Below, piece after piece: positions 46,235 to 58,069 of a DNA stretch of 64,000 nucleotides. Position numbers and translations under genes: made by a program. Below the pieces are notes generated by a model. That model did not search any database, was not told the origin of the DNA, and saw only the letters and a program-made list of their open reading frames with translations. This DNA comes from Vicia villosa (taxonomy: Eukaryota > Streptophyta > Magnoliopsida > Fabales > Fabaceae). Position 1 is the stretch's first letter; each line of letters begins with the position of its first letter. The stretch is from assembly GCF_029867415.1 (NCBI RefSeq), contig NC_081185.1:106557055-106621054 (forward strand). Reading direction: 5' to 3'.

Positions 46235-46520
46235 CTTGCATTTGAGTGTGTTTTAATGGCTTAACAGCTGAAAAGCTATATGGCACTAGAATGGTATTCT
46301 TTCCCATGTGATGAAAAAAAATTTTTTTTTTCTTTCTCTAGAGAATCCAATGTCTAGAAGAAGTTGCAATATTGTGCTGTAGTAATAATTGTAGTAGAAG
46401 ATCCAATTTTGTGAAGAAGAATTTGCTGTCAAAACTATGAAGTTTTACTTTCTGTCCTGACATTGTTGCCTGCATTATACTAATTACAATTACTATGTCC
46501 TTTTCACTTTTCAGTTGTAG
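46235..46520. other. Segment duplicated from or with 31405-31735
   Basis: Same orientation, interrupted by small indels. Shared words include CTTTCCCATGTG, GCAATATTGTG, GATCCAATTTTG-type text and AAAACTATGAAGTTTTACTTT. It lies about 1 kb beyond the 3' end of the DUF1191 gene. No repeat termini seen. Confidence 0.55.
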
Positions 46521-46694
46521 ATAGATGACCACTGAATTGCCAGCACACAACAGCACAAAGTGTTGTTATTTGTTTATATACTTTCTTTTGTCTTTGTGTT
46601 TGGAAACTAAATAAAAACAAATGCAAGCAATGATTAGGAGAGGCTCCTAGAATAAGTACTTTATAATTCTATTCTAATTCTAATAAGTGGTTGG

Positions 46695-46890
46695 CCAAAA
46701 TATGGTTGGTCGGAGTCCTAAGAGATTCAGACACCTTAAGCAAGTTGTCATGAGTTCGATCTCTAACTCTTAGACATGTTATGCGCTTAAGAGGTTATCG
46801 ATGAAAATTAGTCGCGACTAGCAGTATTCGTGTGCTTCTCTCCCTATTAGATTAGTCGGTCTCAAGGCACGATACCAAGTTTTCAAAAAT
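46695..46890 (+). mobile_element. Possible tRNA-derived SINE
   Basis: TGGTTGGTCGGAGTCC (box A-like) and GAGTTCGATCTC at 46752 (box B) are about 40 bp apart. The sequence continues to ATACCAAGTTTTCAAAAATAAA. The poly(A) and target duplication are unclear, so this is tentative. Confidence 0.5.
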
Positions 46891-47292
46891 AAAATTGTAT
46901 CTTTTGTTTGATATGTTGAATGTATGATTAAATGTAAACACTAAAAAGGCAGTGTGAACAGAAGTGATGTGAACTGAAAGGCAGTGTGACCACAAACATT
47001 TATTTCAAGCTATTAAGTTTTCAACCATGTGAAGACAGAAAGTAAAAACAAATTAAATAATCACAAGTAGTTGTTGAAGTTTTTATTCATTTTCAATGGA
47101 GCATGACTGAATTCATGGCATTATCAACACTTTTTTTTTACTGCTAAATTACCATCACAATGAATCATGAAACAAACTAAAACCATTACAGATGTACACA
47201 AAAATTCCTATGTGAAGCAAACAAGGAAAGAAAGTTGTACCAAAAGAAAAAGGATTCCGATTACCTCAAATCAGCAATTTCACGCAGTCTGC

Positions 47293-47349
47293 ACATTGGA
47301 TCGAGATGACAATGTAGATTTTATGCACCACCTGATCTCGATCCAATGT
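47293..47349. other. Perfect 15-bp hairpin downstream of the DUF1191 gene
   Basis: ACATTGGATCGAGAT (47293-47307) and its exact reverse complement (47335-47349) enclose a 27-nt loop, 150 nt past the DUF1191 stop. It could form a stem in the 3' UTR. No function assigned. Confidence 0.75.
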
Positions 47350-47499
47350 CCTCCGGTGAGATGACTGCATGAATGCGTAAGATTGTGACCGCAGACAATC
47401 AAAATCTAAGAAAAGGGTGAGTAGAAGAATTTCTGATTGCAATAAATTAACTTGAATATGACCGAACCAGCAACTAAAGATTGTGCGAAAAGTATAATG

Positions 47500-48450
47500 T
47501 CAAGGTGCATATTCGTGTTCAAGCGCTGGTTGTGTTCTTGTAACCGTTGCAGCAGGTGCTTTAGTATCTCCAACAGAAGCCATTTGAAGAGTTTCTCCTG
47601 AATCTGCAGCTCTTTCCATACCTTGCATTTTCTTCTTATGTTTGTATTTGTTTATAAACAAAGCTAGCAACGAAAACAACACCAACAAAACTAGTCCTCC
47701 AACAACAGAACCAACAATAATCCACACCTTTTTATTACTCTTCTTCTTCTCACCACCCTCTCCTTGATCTTTCGGTCCTAGAGGAACAATAGACTTAGCA
47801 ACTATAGAAAAATGACCTTGTTGCGAAGTAGAGCATGTGTTACCGTCTTTTACATTGCTGAAATTGGAATGACCCTTCAAATCAAACCAAACACATTTCG
47901 CAACACTTCCATGAGGAGGTGATTCAACATCTTGGAACTTGACCGATATAGGGTCACCAGAAGGATTAATTTCGAGCTCAGATAAATTTGTAGCCGACAA
48001 ATTTAAAGCATCGTAAGCTAATAGTCCTAAAACCGGTGTCAAGTAAGTGTAATTAGGCAAAGGGTAATACTTTTTGGACAAATTTCCTACTCCTAGATTT
48101 TGATACACAAAAACCAATCTTTCAACATAAGGTTTCACAATTATTCCACTTGGAATATCGAACTCGTTGTACATGTGAAAACCTTTTCTCCTTAAACTTC
48201 CACTCCTTAATCTTAATGCCGAAACCTTAACTCCAGTTAAATTTGAAGGAAGTTGAGTTGCATTGTAAATAGTACCTGTTTTTGGATTCACCAATGACTT
48301 GTAAGCATATTGTTGGAGAACAACATCCAAAGCCTTTGCTTCACTATTTGAAGAAGATTGAGCTCTAACATGAGGAAGTGATACAAAGCAAACAAGAAGC
48401 AAAACAAGCATCACTATGCTTGGAAAAGGAACCTTCATGGATAAACACAC
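47500..48450 (-). CDS. DUF1191-family single-pass membrane protein
   Basis: The only convincing host gene. 316 residues, intronless. An N-terminal signal peptide (Leu/Val-rich, ending near residue 31, HVRAQ) is followed by an extracellular domain of about 205 residues with N-glycosylation sequons (NAT 63, NLT 70, NLS 123, NYT 133, NLS 150, NLS 155, NFS 196) and Cys 186 and 206. Then come a Lys-rich stretch, one membrane helix at about 242-266 (VWIIVGSVVGGLVLLVLFSL) and a basic, then acidic, cytosolic tail ending HEYAP. This is the layout of the plant DUF1191 family (as in Arabidopsis At4g22900, to my recollection), whose molecular role is unknown. Two Met codons compete: the longer start at 48450 and Met5 at 48438, which gives a more typical signal peptide. 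Family call fairly sure; function not inferable. Confidence 0.85.
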   Translation of the reverse strand: MCLSMKVPFPSIVMLVLLLVCFVSLPHVRAQSSSNSEAKALDVVLQQYAYKSLVNPKTGTIYNATQLPSNLTGVKVSALRLRSGSLRRKGFHMYNEFDIPSGIIVKPYVERLVFVYQNLGVGNLSKKYYPLPNYTYLTPVLGLLAYDALNLSATNLSELEINPSGDPISVKFQDVESPPHGSVAKCVWFDLKGHSNFSNVKDGNTCSTSQQGHFSIVAKSIVPLGPKDQGEGGEKKKSNKKVWIIVGSVVGGLVLLVLFSLLALFINKYKHKKKMQGMERAADSGETLQMASVGDTKAPAATVTRTQPALEHEYAP

Positions 48451-49430
48451 TTGGAAAATTTTGAGAATTCAGCTCAAGGATATAATATAACTCCAATGCA
48501 ATATATCATAACACAAATTCTTCAAAAGGGTGCCTTAAAAATTGAAACTTGGAGGCACGTTAGGCTTTGTTAAAGAAAAATATTCACTTGGGGTTTTGGT
48601 CTTATTAAAGCAGCTTTGAAGATTTCAACCGTTGCAAAATGAAAATCTTTTCTCTCAAGAATCCTTGCAAAAAGCAACAAGGCCAAAGTGGTAAAAACTC
48701 ACTCAAAACTTGGCAATTTTCTTCTAGCTCTAACCTTCTATGCATTTCATTCTCTCCCCTCTCTCTCTTTTTATCTCTCTCAACCAACAAATCTTGCTAA
48801 CAACAAACCAAAGATCAAATTGAGATTCTAAGAGGTAGATCCATGACCCTTTTGGATTTCAAATGATAATCACCAAGAGACAAGAGAAACAAAGACAATA
48901 TTACCTTAAAAAACCTGTCTTTATTTGAGAACATCAACAGCTGTTACAAAAAATTTACTTGAACTGAAAAATCCCAAACACCACCAAAGCTTCAAACTTT
49001 GAGTCTCAACCAACAAAGCAAGAAAGCTTCTTAATGTAAACACCAATAATTTTCAAGAAAATCATCACTCCTTGTGGCTAAGAAAAAATCTAGTGGACAA
49101 TGACTGAGACAGACATTAGAAGTCAAAACCTAGTTAATGTTTTGTAATGGAAGAGGAAAAAAAAGACTATTTTTGTGTAAAAATGAAAGCTGTTTTTTGA
49201 GACTTTTTTTTATGTGAAAGTGAGTGAATGAATGAGTGAGAGAAAAGAGAGAGAGATAGGTTTTAGTTTAGAGGTTTAGAAGGGCACTGTGGGGACTCAC
49301 CAACCAAACACACAGCAAGGAAATAGAGATGATGATAATAAAAGACAGAAAGGCCATGTGTGAGAAAAGAGAAAGAAAGTGAAATGGGAAACAGAAAGAA
49401 AGTGTTTTTGTTTCTTATTATAAAATGTTT
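48451..49430 (-). promoter_or_regulatory. DUF1191 upstream region: probable leader, uORF and promoter
   Basis: Directly upstream of the gene. A 61-codon frame (48605-48790) opens with ATG and could act as an uORF if it is transcribed. A pyrimidine-rich patch on the coding strand (49225-49265; GAGAGAGA on the plus strand) resembles a plant Y-patch leader. A weak TATA-like TTTATAATA lies at 49416-49424 (minus). A 5' UTR intron is possible. The positions are suggestive only. Confidence 0.35.
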
Positions 49431-49971
49431 TGTTTTCAAGTTTTGGTGGTGTTAAAAATGGTTTTTAGCTTATTTAAGTAATTGTTTAAAAGAAATATGT
49501 TCAAGTACATTTAATTGGCTTTTAAGTGTGTATATACCGACAAAATTATTAGGTATGTAAAACAAATTGATTGTAAATATGAAAGAAGTTTCACTTTTTC
49601 TTTTGATAGAATAGATGTCTAAATTATCATAGTGCAAGAAAATTGTTTATTTAATAATAATAAATAAATAAATAAATTATATTAGTATATCAAAAAATTA
49701 ATTAGTCTTTTTATTAAATAAATTATTAAAATATTTATTGATTAAAAGATGTGTAATTCAATATCATTATATAGATGAAAAAAAATAATTTGTATGAAGA
49801 GTGATATAAAGTATTGTCGAATTTAAAAGTTAATAACTAAATAACAGTTTTCAGTTGTATTTTTTTTTGCGCTTGAAACGATTATGTTGACGAAGAAACT
49901 TTGATCTCTCTCTAGTGCGAAGATAGTTTCCAGGGTCATTTTTTATAAACCGAACTTTTATAATTGCACTG
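49431..49971. other. AT-rich spacer
   Basis: Between the DUF1191 upstream region and the Ogre-like LTR. No gene seen. Confidence 0.5.
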
Positions 49972-50965
49972 CCATCTGTTGTACCCCAATTTTTGACCAC
50001 TCTGATCTCACCCCATTTCAAATAGTAGGATCATCATCATAATCATTATCATCATGCATATATTATTTGCTAACAAAAATACCAAAAATATTGTTGCTTG
50101 CTACTTGTGTTCCAAGACAGGAGACTGGTCAAAAAAGACTAAGCAATTATGGTTTTGAAACCCATAAAGGAGTTCAAGCATTCTCATATGCTCAAATAAT
50201 TAACCCCATTAAAATCCAAGTCCAAGGATGACTCAATTCAAGATCAACAACTTCCAAATTCATCTGGTGCATAAATTAGGGTTTTGACCTAATTCATCTA
50301 GGAAATTGACTTTTAATCAGGACATGGCTCCATAGATTAAACCATGATTCAAGGATCTTCAATTCAACATTATAATACACTCACATCATTTAACCTAGAT
50401 TTTTTCCAACTTTGTGGCCAATTTTCACCAGGATCCAAAATGAGCTTGGGAAAACTTCCAACAAGTGGATTGAATTATGTAGCAAGGGCTTTCCAAAGAG
50501 ACCATTAGCATGAAATTTCAACACTTGAGCCATGAGTTATGAATTTGTGAATAAGACACCTTAGCACTTGAATTTAAGTCATGAACATGAAGAACCAAGT
50601 TGAAACTTTGAACCAAATATGCATAATATTTGCTTGGAGGCCTCTAAACTTGTGAATCTCTCCATAATCAGAATATTACACACTCTTTTGAGTCATTATC
50701 CAGGAGGTTTGATCATTAACCAAGTGTTCACCAACAACTCTTGCATTGAGCCTCTAACTTGTTTGCTCTGCACCAAAAGAGATTCAAATCCAACAAGCAA
50801 TCATATAAGCTGCAGAGAAGCTACCCTACACCATGTTTAAAGCAAGAGGAAGTACCATGGGAACCATAACTTCAAGCTTCTTTCACTAACAAGCAATGTG
50901 ACCTAACTTTCACATGTGATCTTCAAATTTTCTGATTTTTCCCTCTACAAACCACAAATTATGCC

Positions 50966-50974
50966 TATAAATAG
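50966..50974 (+). promoter_or_regulatory. TATA box of the Ogre-like LTR
   Basis: TATAAATAG, preceded by a short GC-poor stretch and followed by CT-rich leader sequence; the expected U3/R promoter. Confidence 0.6.
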
Positions 50975-51904
50975 AGACCATGGTCTCTTGTATCAAACAC
51001 ACCAGAATTCTCCAAGTCACCCCCTCACTTGAGATTCTCATTTTTAGCCATTTCCATTTTTTGAGCCATTTCAAGTTCTAGAGTTTCTGAGTGTCAAACA
51101 ACCATCTAAATAGCTTCTATACATCATTTAGAAGCTATTCATCATAATCACCACCCTAAAAACCACCTCTAACCCAAAATCACCATTAAGCCTCCATTTT
51201 AAGCATTCTTGAACCTTAACCATCAAACTTTCATTTTGCTCATACATTATCCAAACTATGAGCTCAGATACCTTCTATATAACATATAGAAACTATCGAA
51301 ACTCTTAATCCACATCTGTAACACCTGGAATAAAACTTTCCATTTTAAATTTTTTGTTTTGTAGGTGCTATCGGGTTCTTAGTTCCAGGCTTGTTCAAGC
51401 TCAAGTAAGCTTCCATTTAGCTTCCCTAAGGTACAAGGAAGCTATCCAGATCACTAACACATTTTTGTAACACCTCTAAGCAAGGATTCAATCTCTATTT
51501 TCAGAGGTAAAAATGCAGACCTTGAACTCATTGATAGAGGTACCATTTTGATTAAAACTCGATACCATTGTGTTTGGAATTGTTTAAGGATCAAAAGCCC
51601 TATGGTTTCATTCATTTATTCAAAATGTAGATCATTTAATTTGATTTTGAAGTTTTAGGGTTCATACTCTTTTTCTAGAAATTAATGAGTTTTAGGTCAA
51701 ATTAATTAGAAAATGATACATGGTTAGAATCGTATTGAGAAACTGAACATCTTTCATGTTTGGATTTTTGAAAATGGTTGATATTTATTGATGTTAACTT
51801 TCTAAAAAATCTGGAAAACGAAGGTTGAAGATGAAGTTTGAGTTTTAAATTTTGAAACTTGTTTTGTTTTATATTTATTGATGGTTGTTTGTTAAACGAC
51901 TTAA

Positions 51905-52130
51905 TCGTTTGGTACAGTTGGCTAGCGGTTGTGTTTTAAGGCATTTGTGTGTAGGGGCGTGGGTTCGATCCACCCCTTTTGCACTTTTTGAAAATTGTTT
52001 TCATTTTAAAACCATTCACCACTTGTTATGTCTTATATTGAATCAAAAGCGCATGATAACTACCACATACACCTGGCTCAGTGGCTAAAATTTTAATATG
52101 TGAACAAGAGGGCATGGGTTCAAGCCTTGC
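51905..52130 (+). other. Two tRNA-like segments inside the LTR
   Basis: First: GGTACAGTTGGCTAGCGGT then GGGTTCGATCC (51961-51971). Second: TGGCTCAGTGG (52074-52084) then GGGTTCAAGCC (52116-52126). Each pairs an A-box-like and a B-box-like word at tRNA-like spacing. Neither folds into an evident full tRNA, so SINE remnants or chance words are both possible. Confidence 0.4.
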
Positions 52131-52984
52131 TAGGACCAAAACCAATTTTTTATCACTTGTTTTCTTTCATTATTTTAACTACTTTGATAATTTATTTAAT
52201 ATAGTAAAATTAGTCATTTTGACTTGAAATTTTACACACTCTTCATTTATCTTATGAATATGATTTAAAAATCCAAAAATATTGTTTATTTTATCATTAA
52301 AAAATTAAAACAAAAATAAGTCTTTTTATGTTTAAAACCTTTTAAAAAAATATATTTCTTTTCGATATTTCCACCAAGTAAACTCCTATTATTTTTGTGT
52401 GAATTTATTTAGCGCTAGGTTTAAGTCTATTTGATGATACCATATACCCTTAGACCTACTCTCCTTTAGGGTATGGTACTTTAACATTTAAAATCAATTA
52501 GGTTTAGGTGTGGTTCTAAAACCCAAATCTTTCAAAAAACCCAATTGAAATATTTGATCTTTAACCTCACCATGTTAAAATAATTTGTTGCTTTGATCTC
52601 TTTCTTTGTCTTTGTACATATACTTGTTGATTTTTATCCTTGTACACTTGTACTTTATTCATAGTATTATCATTGTAAATATACTTTGTTTACTAACCAC
52701 ATGCATGACTTATTTATCCATCCATCATCCATCATATTCATTCATACATGAAATGATCCCAAGGTACAAACTTCCTTTTACTTGTATCATTTGAGTTTAC
52801 ATTGATCTCTTTGTTATACTCACTTGTTTACTTTTGCGACACATGTTATCACATACACACTTGAGGTATCTTTTATTGATTGCTTAAGTTGTTATTGAAA
52901 TATCCAAAGGAATGGGAATGGTTTTGACTAAAATTGTCAAGGTACTCAATCTCTCTTCCAAATCTCTTTTATCTTTGTGCTTAG

Positions 52985-53215
52985 TATTGTTAAAGTTTTG
53001 CACCCCCACTTATTTTGAAAATGGTTTTGTATTGTTAAAGCTCAACCTTTTTAAATCAACCCTTAGTTTTGTATTGTTAAAGCTCAACCAACCTCTTTTA
53101 TTAAATCTTAGCCTTGTATTGTTAAAGCTTGGCTCTTTTTATTAAAACTTGTTAAGTATTGTTAAAGCTTAACATTTAAAAAAACCGTTGAGTATTGTTA
53201 AAACTCAACACCCAA
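52985..53215 (+). repeat. Minisatellite in the LTR, core GTATTGTTAAAGCT
   Basis: Six copies of GTATTGTTAAA(G/A)CT-type cores spaced 40-60 bp, with variable spacers rich in CTCAACC. Confidence 0.85.
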
Positions 53216-53679
53216 AAAGATTTTGCCACTTGGCTCTTTATTTTCCTTTTAAGAGGAACTACAAATGCCCTAACTTCCTTACTGCACTTAAGGGGTATGT
53301 AGGCCTAAGATGCGATATCTTATCGAGCTCACTTTTAAAACCTTCTTTTCTCATCCTCTCACTCTATTTAAACAAAAACTCATAAACACAAAAACAGTTT
53401 TAATAACAAAAACAATAATAACAATATTTTAAAAGAGGTTCCTATGGAGTACCATAGATGTGAGGGGTGCTTAAAACCTTTTCCTTACATAACAAACCCC
53501 TCGTACCCAAATCTCTGATAAGTTTATTAGTTTTGATTTTAAAAAACTTTCGTGGATTTTATGCGCTCTTTCTCTCATTTCCTTTGGAAACAATAAAGCG
53601 CGGTGGCAACTCTATTTAAAACATGTGAGCTAAGTCAATTCAATGGCTTTAGTCTCACAAATTTCACCGCTACACCATC

Positions 53680-54725
53680 CCAGTATAATAAGCACCTTGA
53701 TATCATTCTTCATAGGTGCTCTAGAAGGATGCATCTCGATATCAAAGGTTTAAAGACATTTAAAATCTAGCATAGAGGCATAAAAGGTATGATTAGTTTT
53801 CATCCCTAAGAGATAGACATTTAATTTAATTGTGGTTATAGCATTATTTAATGTGGTGATCTATCTTCAAAATCTAGCTAAATTTCGGTATCTCTAGATG
53901 TTTCTCAAAATGTTAAATAGGTAGGCTTAAATCATAACTTTGCATTATGGAGTCCAATATTTGTCATACAATTTTCAAGTATCATGAATGAAGTTAAACT
54001 GAAGCCTTACATTGAGTACCTCAGAGAACCAAGTCAAATATTTATGGCAAAGGTGAAGTTGCTCTTCCCCTTTAGGATTTCAACTTTGTTGCTTGTCTTC
54101 TTTTTTATTATATAGTTTATTATTTTTGGTTACTAAGTCTCATCTAAGTTAGGTTTTACTTGTATCATTGAATTAAGTTCAACACATTTAAATTGCGTTC
54201 TACATTAAATCATGTTTTTCATGCATTAAATCCAACTATTAGGTAAAATTTTATGTAAAATGATTCAACCTAGTTGATTTTTAGGTCAAGAAACATTTTT
54301 GTTTTACCACTGCAAATGCATGAATGAACGAGCCTTATCATACTAGCTTTATATTCAATCGAACACTTCATTTTTCTTACAAATATCAACTTTTTGAAGT
54401 GTGATTCAAATCAAGGTTATGCATGATTCGGATAAATAAATGAATGTGAAAACAATATTTGCCACTACCAGTGTGATTCGAATCACAAGCTTCTCTGAAT
54501 CGAATCAGAAGCATGCTTGATCTGAATCAAGATAAAGTCTAATTCCATTAAAAAATTCGTCTCAAAATCAGGACTTTAGTTCTTTTAGCATGATTAGAAT
54601 CATAGATTTCATTGACTTGAATCACTGATTCGAAACAAGTTGTCAAATTATAGGTTTTAAGTTATTAATTTAAGTATTCCCTCATTCATTACACTTGAAC
54701 TGAAATAAATGGTTATTTTTACTCA
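53680..54725. other. Spacer with palindrome cluster
   Basis: No gene. At 54473-54640 several self-complementary words based on GATTCGAATC occur, among them the perfect 14-mer GTGATTCGAATCAC (54473-54486). Probably part of an old LTR; family not identified. Confidence 0.5.
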
Positions 54726-54730
54726 CTTTT

Positions 54731-54968
54731 TGTTATAAAATTAACCAAAACAATATAGAGATGAAGGAGAGATGAAGGAGAGAAAGAGTAGAGAAAATGT
54801 AATATTGTATTATCATCTTTCAAGTAGTTCTCTTTACATTGCAAAGTGGTATCTATTTATAGGACATTAGGAAGATGAAAAATCATAACCTTACTATACC
54901 ACTTAATAAGGAATATGAAGATGAAAGATAAGAATATATATGGACATCCATAATATTTATTCATAACA
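54731..54968 (-). repeat. 3' LTR of the copia element
   Basis: Starts TGTTAT on the minus strand, ends ATAACA. A TATA box (TATAAATAG, minus) lies at 54853-54861, and GATGAAGGAGA is tandemly repeated near 54770. The only difference from the other LTR is at 54951. Confidence 0.92.
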
Positions 54969-54981
54969 CTCCCCCTTGGAT
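54969..54981 (-). other. Polypurine tract of the copia element
   Basis: CCAAGGGGGAG on the minus strand directly before the 3' LTR. Confidence 0.8.
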
Positions 54982-54989
54982 GTCCATTG

Positions 54990-56400
54990 AGGATATGCCT
55001 CGTTAAAACCTTACTAGAGAAAACCTAGTGGGAAAAATTCTAGTGAAGGAAAAAGAGTATAATATCCCTTGAATGTGAATTGCCTCGTAAAAACCTTACC
55101 AGGAAAACCCAATGGGACAAAACCATGGTGAAGGAAAAAAGAGTGTAAAACATATGTATTTCTCCCCCTCACGCAGACATTTACATGTGAGACGATATTC
55201 TTTGTAGTCGTTGCTTAAAATGTCTTCTTCGAAGTGACTTCATGTAGTGGTAATAGTTATGCAGGATTTTATGAAGTTGTTTCCATGATTTGTTTCATAG
55301 ATCTCCATGAAATGGTTGTACCATCACATGTAAATAAATAACCTCTTTCTGATCTACCATTGTGAGAATCTGACAAGTAACCTGCATCTCTAAGATAACG
55401 AAGTATATGTTTGACCGCTTTCCAATTTTTTTGTATAGGTGAATATTCTATCTTACTTATAGATTGACCGCAAATGATATATCATGATGTGTGTATTTAG
55501 CAAGGTGCATTAGTACTCCAATTTCACTAAGATATGGTACTTCAGGACCAAGCAATTTTTATCCTTTTCTCGAGGCCTAAAAAGATCTTTCCCCATATCT
55601 AATGATCTAACAACCATATTGGAGTAGGCAACATGTGACATTTGTTCATATAGAATCATTTCAACACTTTTCTATATAGCCTTCTTGATGTACAAATATT
55701 CTTTTGTCCACATGCTCAATTCGCAAAACTAGACATATTTTGTCTTTTCTAGGTCCTTCATCTCAAACTCTTTATTTAAGCAATTTATAGCTTTTGGAAG
55801 CTCTTCAGGAGTTCCAATAATACTTATGTCATCCACATAGACAACTATTATTGCAAATACTTTTCCACATCATTTTATGAAAATAAAAGGACAAATTGAT
55901 CATACCACATGCGTCTAGATTGTTTCAATCCATAGAGAAACTTGTTCAATTTGATGGAGTGGTTTTCTCGAGATCCAAAATTACGTGCCTTTGGTATATT
56001 GAACCCTTCAGGGAGTTTCACGTAAATGTCACTATTAAGTGAACCATATAAATAAGATTTCATAACATTCACCATGTTCAAATTAAGCCATTCATGTGCT
56101 ACAAGGCTAATTAAATATAAAAAAATCGATTGAATCCACTACAGGTGGATATGTTTTATCAAAATCAATCTTAGGTATTTGTGAAAATCATTGAGCAATA
56201 AATCAAACTTTATATCATTCTTATGTTTCTTTTTCATAAAAATCATTTATATCCAATTGGTTTCACACCTTGAGGTGTTCGGACTACAGGTCCAAAAGTG
56301 AGTCACTTGTAAAGTGAGTTTAATTCTTCTGTAATTGAATATATTCATTTGGCCAATTCTCACTTAGTCTACAATCTTTAATAGACTTTGACTCATGATC
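54990..56400 (-). pseudogene. Copia reverse transcriptase/RNase H remnant
   Basis: On the minus strand: VRTPQGVKPIGYK near 56250-56290; the open piece 55875-56081 with YLYGSLNSDIYVKLPEGFN and KLNKFLYGLKQS; then PEVPYLSEIGVLMHLAKYTH near 55500-55560. Stops and frameshifts lie between all of these. It cannot make an active enzyme. Confidence 0.8.
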
Positions 56401-58060
56401 CTCGTTATCATTGATCACTTTTAGCGCTATATTGTATACAAAGACATTGTCAATATTGACTTTATTTGGTTATCTCAATTTCGGTTCCATTCCATTTCAT
56501 CCATGACATAATTTATCGAGATCTCTTTATTTCATATTTCAAGTACTTGATTTGTTCTTCTGGAACTGAAAATTAAATTAGATCAAAGTGCTTTTAGCAT
56601 TTTCATATCCTCACTTGGGTCATTTTTAGTTTCTTTTCTTAGTAGAGGACTTTTAACATTGGAACCGACTTTCATACCACGCTTCAGGCGCATCAACAAC
56701 TCATTTGCAATATTATATTATCCAATAGGAGAATCAACTTTGAGTGGAGTATTATCAGCTGATAATTTATTTCATAAACTTTGCAAATGAATAATATTTT
56801 GAACTTTTGGTTCATATTGATTTGTACGAGGATCAAGACAACAATTTATTTTAAATTGTTCATTTGAACTTCTTGTTCATGATTTTAGTTGTTCATTTGA
56901 ACTTCTTGTTCATGATTTCAGCTGCTTATTCCCTCCCCCTAATATTGGGAAAATTAATTTATCAAGTGATAATCAGCCTACTGGGTTGCAATCAAGTATT
57001 TGATTATTTTCTCAAAATATATCCTCAAAATTGAGAGTCATATTAATTATATTTTTCCAATATTCTTTCGTGACTCATCTTAATGTATTATATTGGAGCA
57101 ATTGGAAGATACACAACACATCCAAATATTCACTTAGATGAGAAGTATAAGAATAAAATAGGGAGGACTAAGATATAGTATACTGTTGGCTTAATGCGAA
57201 TAAATATCTTAATATCATACTTTGGGTGTTTCAAATATATAATTTAGAATTGATGATCTCATAAGTATCAACCATATAATTAACTTTAGACGTCTAAAGA
57301 ATGGATCTTCGGGTCTATTTTCTTTTTATGAACATATATTACATGATATTTAATATCAATTTTAATAATATATGTGATACTTATACAGAAATTTCTAAAA
57401 AAAATCTAGAAAATAAGATCTTAGTCTAATTAGTTGAGAAAATAATTTCACAAACTTCTGGTTGTGAATAGAGACATATGCATGATATTTTAGTCGATGC
57501 AACAGTTAATGTCATAAAAACGCAATTTCTCAAATTTTTATTTTCTTTTAGAAACACACAAAAATTTAATGGATTGAAGAAACTTCTGGTTCTTCAATAC
57601 AAATTATTCGCATCATATTATATCCGAGATGACCCAACCGGTTTTACCAACGACACATTTAAGTGTAATTTGTAAACTACTGGTTTACAATGACATGTGC
57701 TTAAATTGTACTAATATAAGTGTAGTACAAGCCCAAGGAAAAAAAGACGGTAGCTTTTCTATTATACATTTTATGTCCAAATTCATTTGTGTAATACAAA
57801 CATATTCAATACCTCCAGTATAATTCAAAACCAATATAATAATAGTATCTCAATATCAAACACTTTAATCAAACACATTCATATGAACATATTATCATAT
57901 AATTATCAAACAATTACCCCTTATGAAATTAAACATATTTAATCAAACAATATTATATCACTAAAATTATATCGTCATATAATTAATTTGATTTACTATC
58001 CTTCAGGGATGGATAAGTTCTTCAAAAACTATAAAAATAATTTATTTTTCTATCCTTTAG
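56400..58060 (-). other. Unrecognisable interior of the copia element
   Basis: Very AT-rich, no gag or integrase motif found on the minus strand. Frames at 57478-57823 are short and featureless. Confidence 0.5.
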
Positions 58061-58069
58061 GGATGCTTG

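Larger units (their letters stand above)
49977..53674 (+). mobile_element. Solo LTR of an Ogre-like Ty3/gypsy element
   Basis: 3698 bp, from TGTTGTACCCCAATTTTTGA to CACCGCTACA, with no internal region. CCATC flanks it at 49972-49976 and 53675-53679, a perfect 5-bp duplication, so it arose by LTR-LTR recombination after insertion. The great length, the TGTTGTACCCC start and the AAAGCGCGGTGGCAACTCT block near the end (53595-53615) are what I recall of legume Ogre/Tat LTRs. The short reading frames inside are not genes. Confidence 0.85.

Noticed and set aside
47167..47364. 65-codon plus-strand frame beside the DUF1191 gene
   Set aside because: Overlaps the hairpin in the presumed 3' UTR and has no domain; likely chance.
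51905..52130. Possible functional tRNA genes
   Set aside because: Box A and B words exist, but no credible acceptor stem or anticodon arm could be traced.
50619..53385. Short plus-strand frames inside the Ogre-like LTR
   Set aside because: Inside a solo LTR, no domains, different frames; chance ORFs.
54740..54800. Segmental duplication of 238 bp with 58865-59102
   Set aside because: The two copies are the LTRs of one copia element, proven by the 5-bp duplication, the primer-binding-like site and the polypurine tract.
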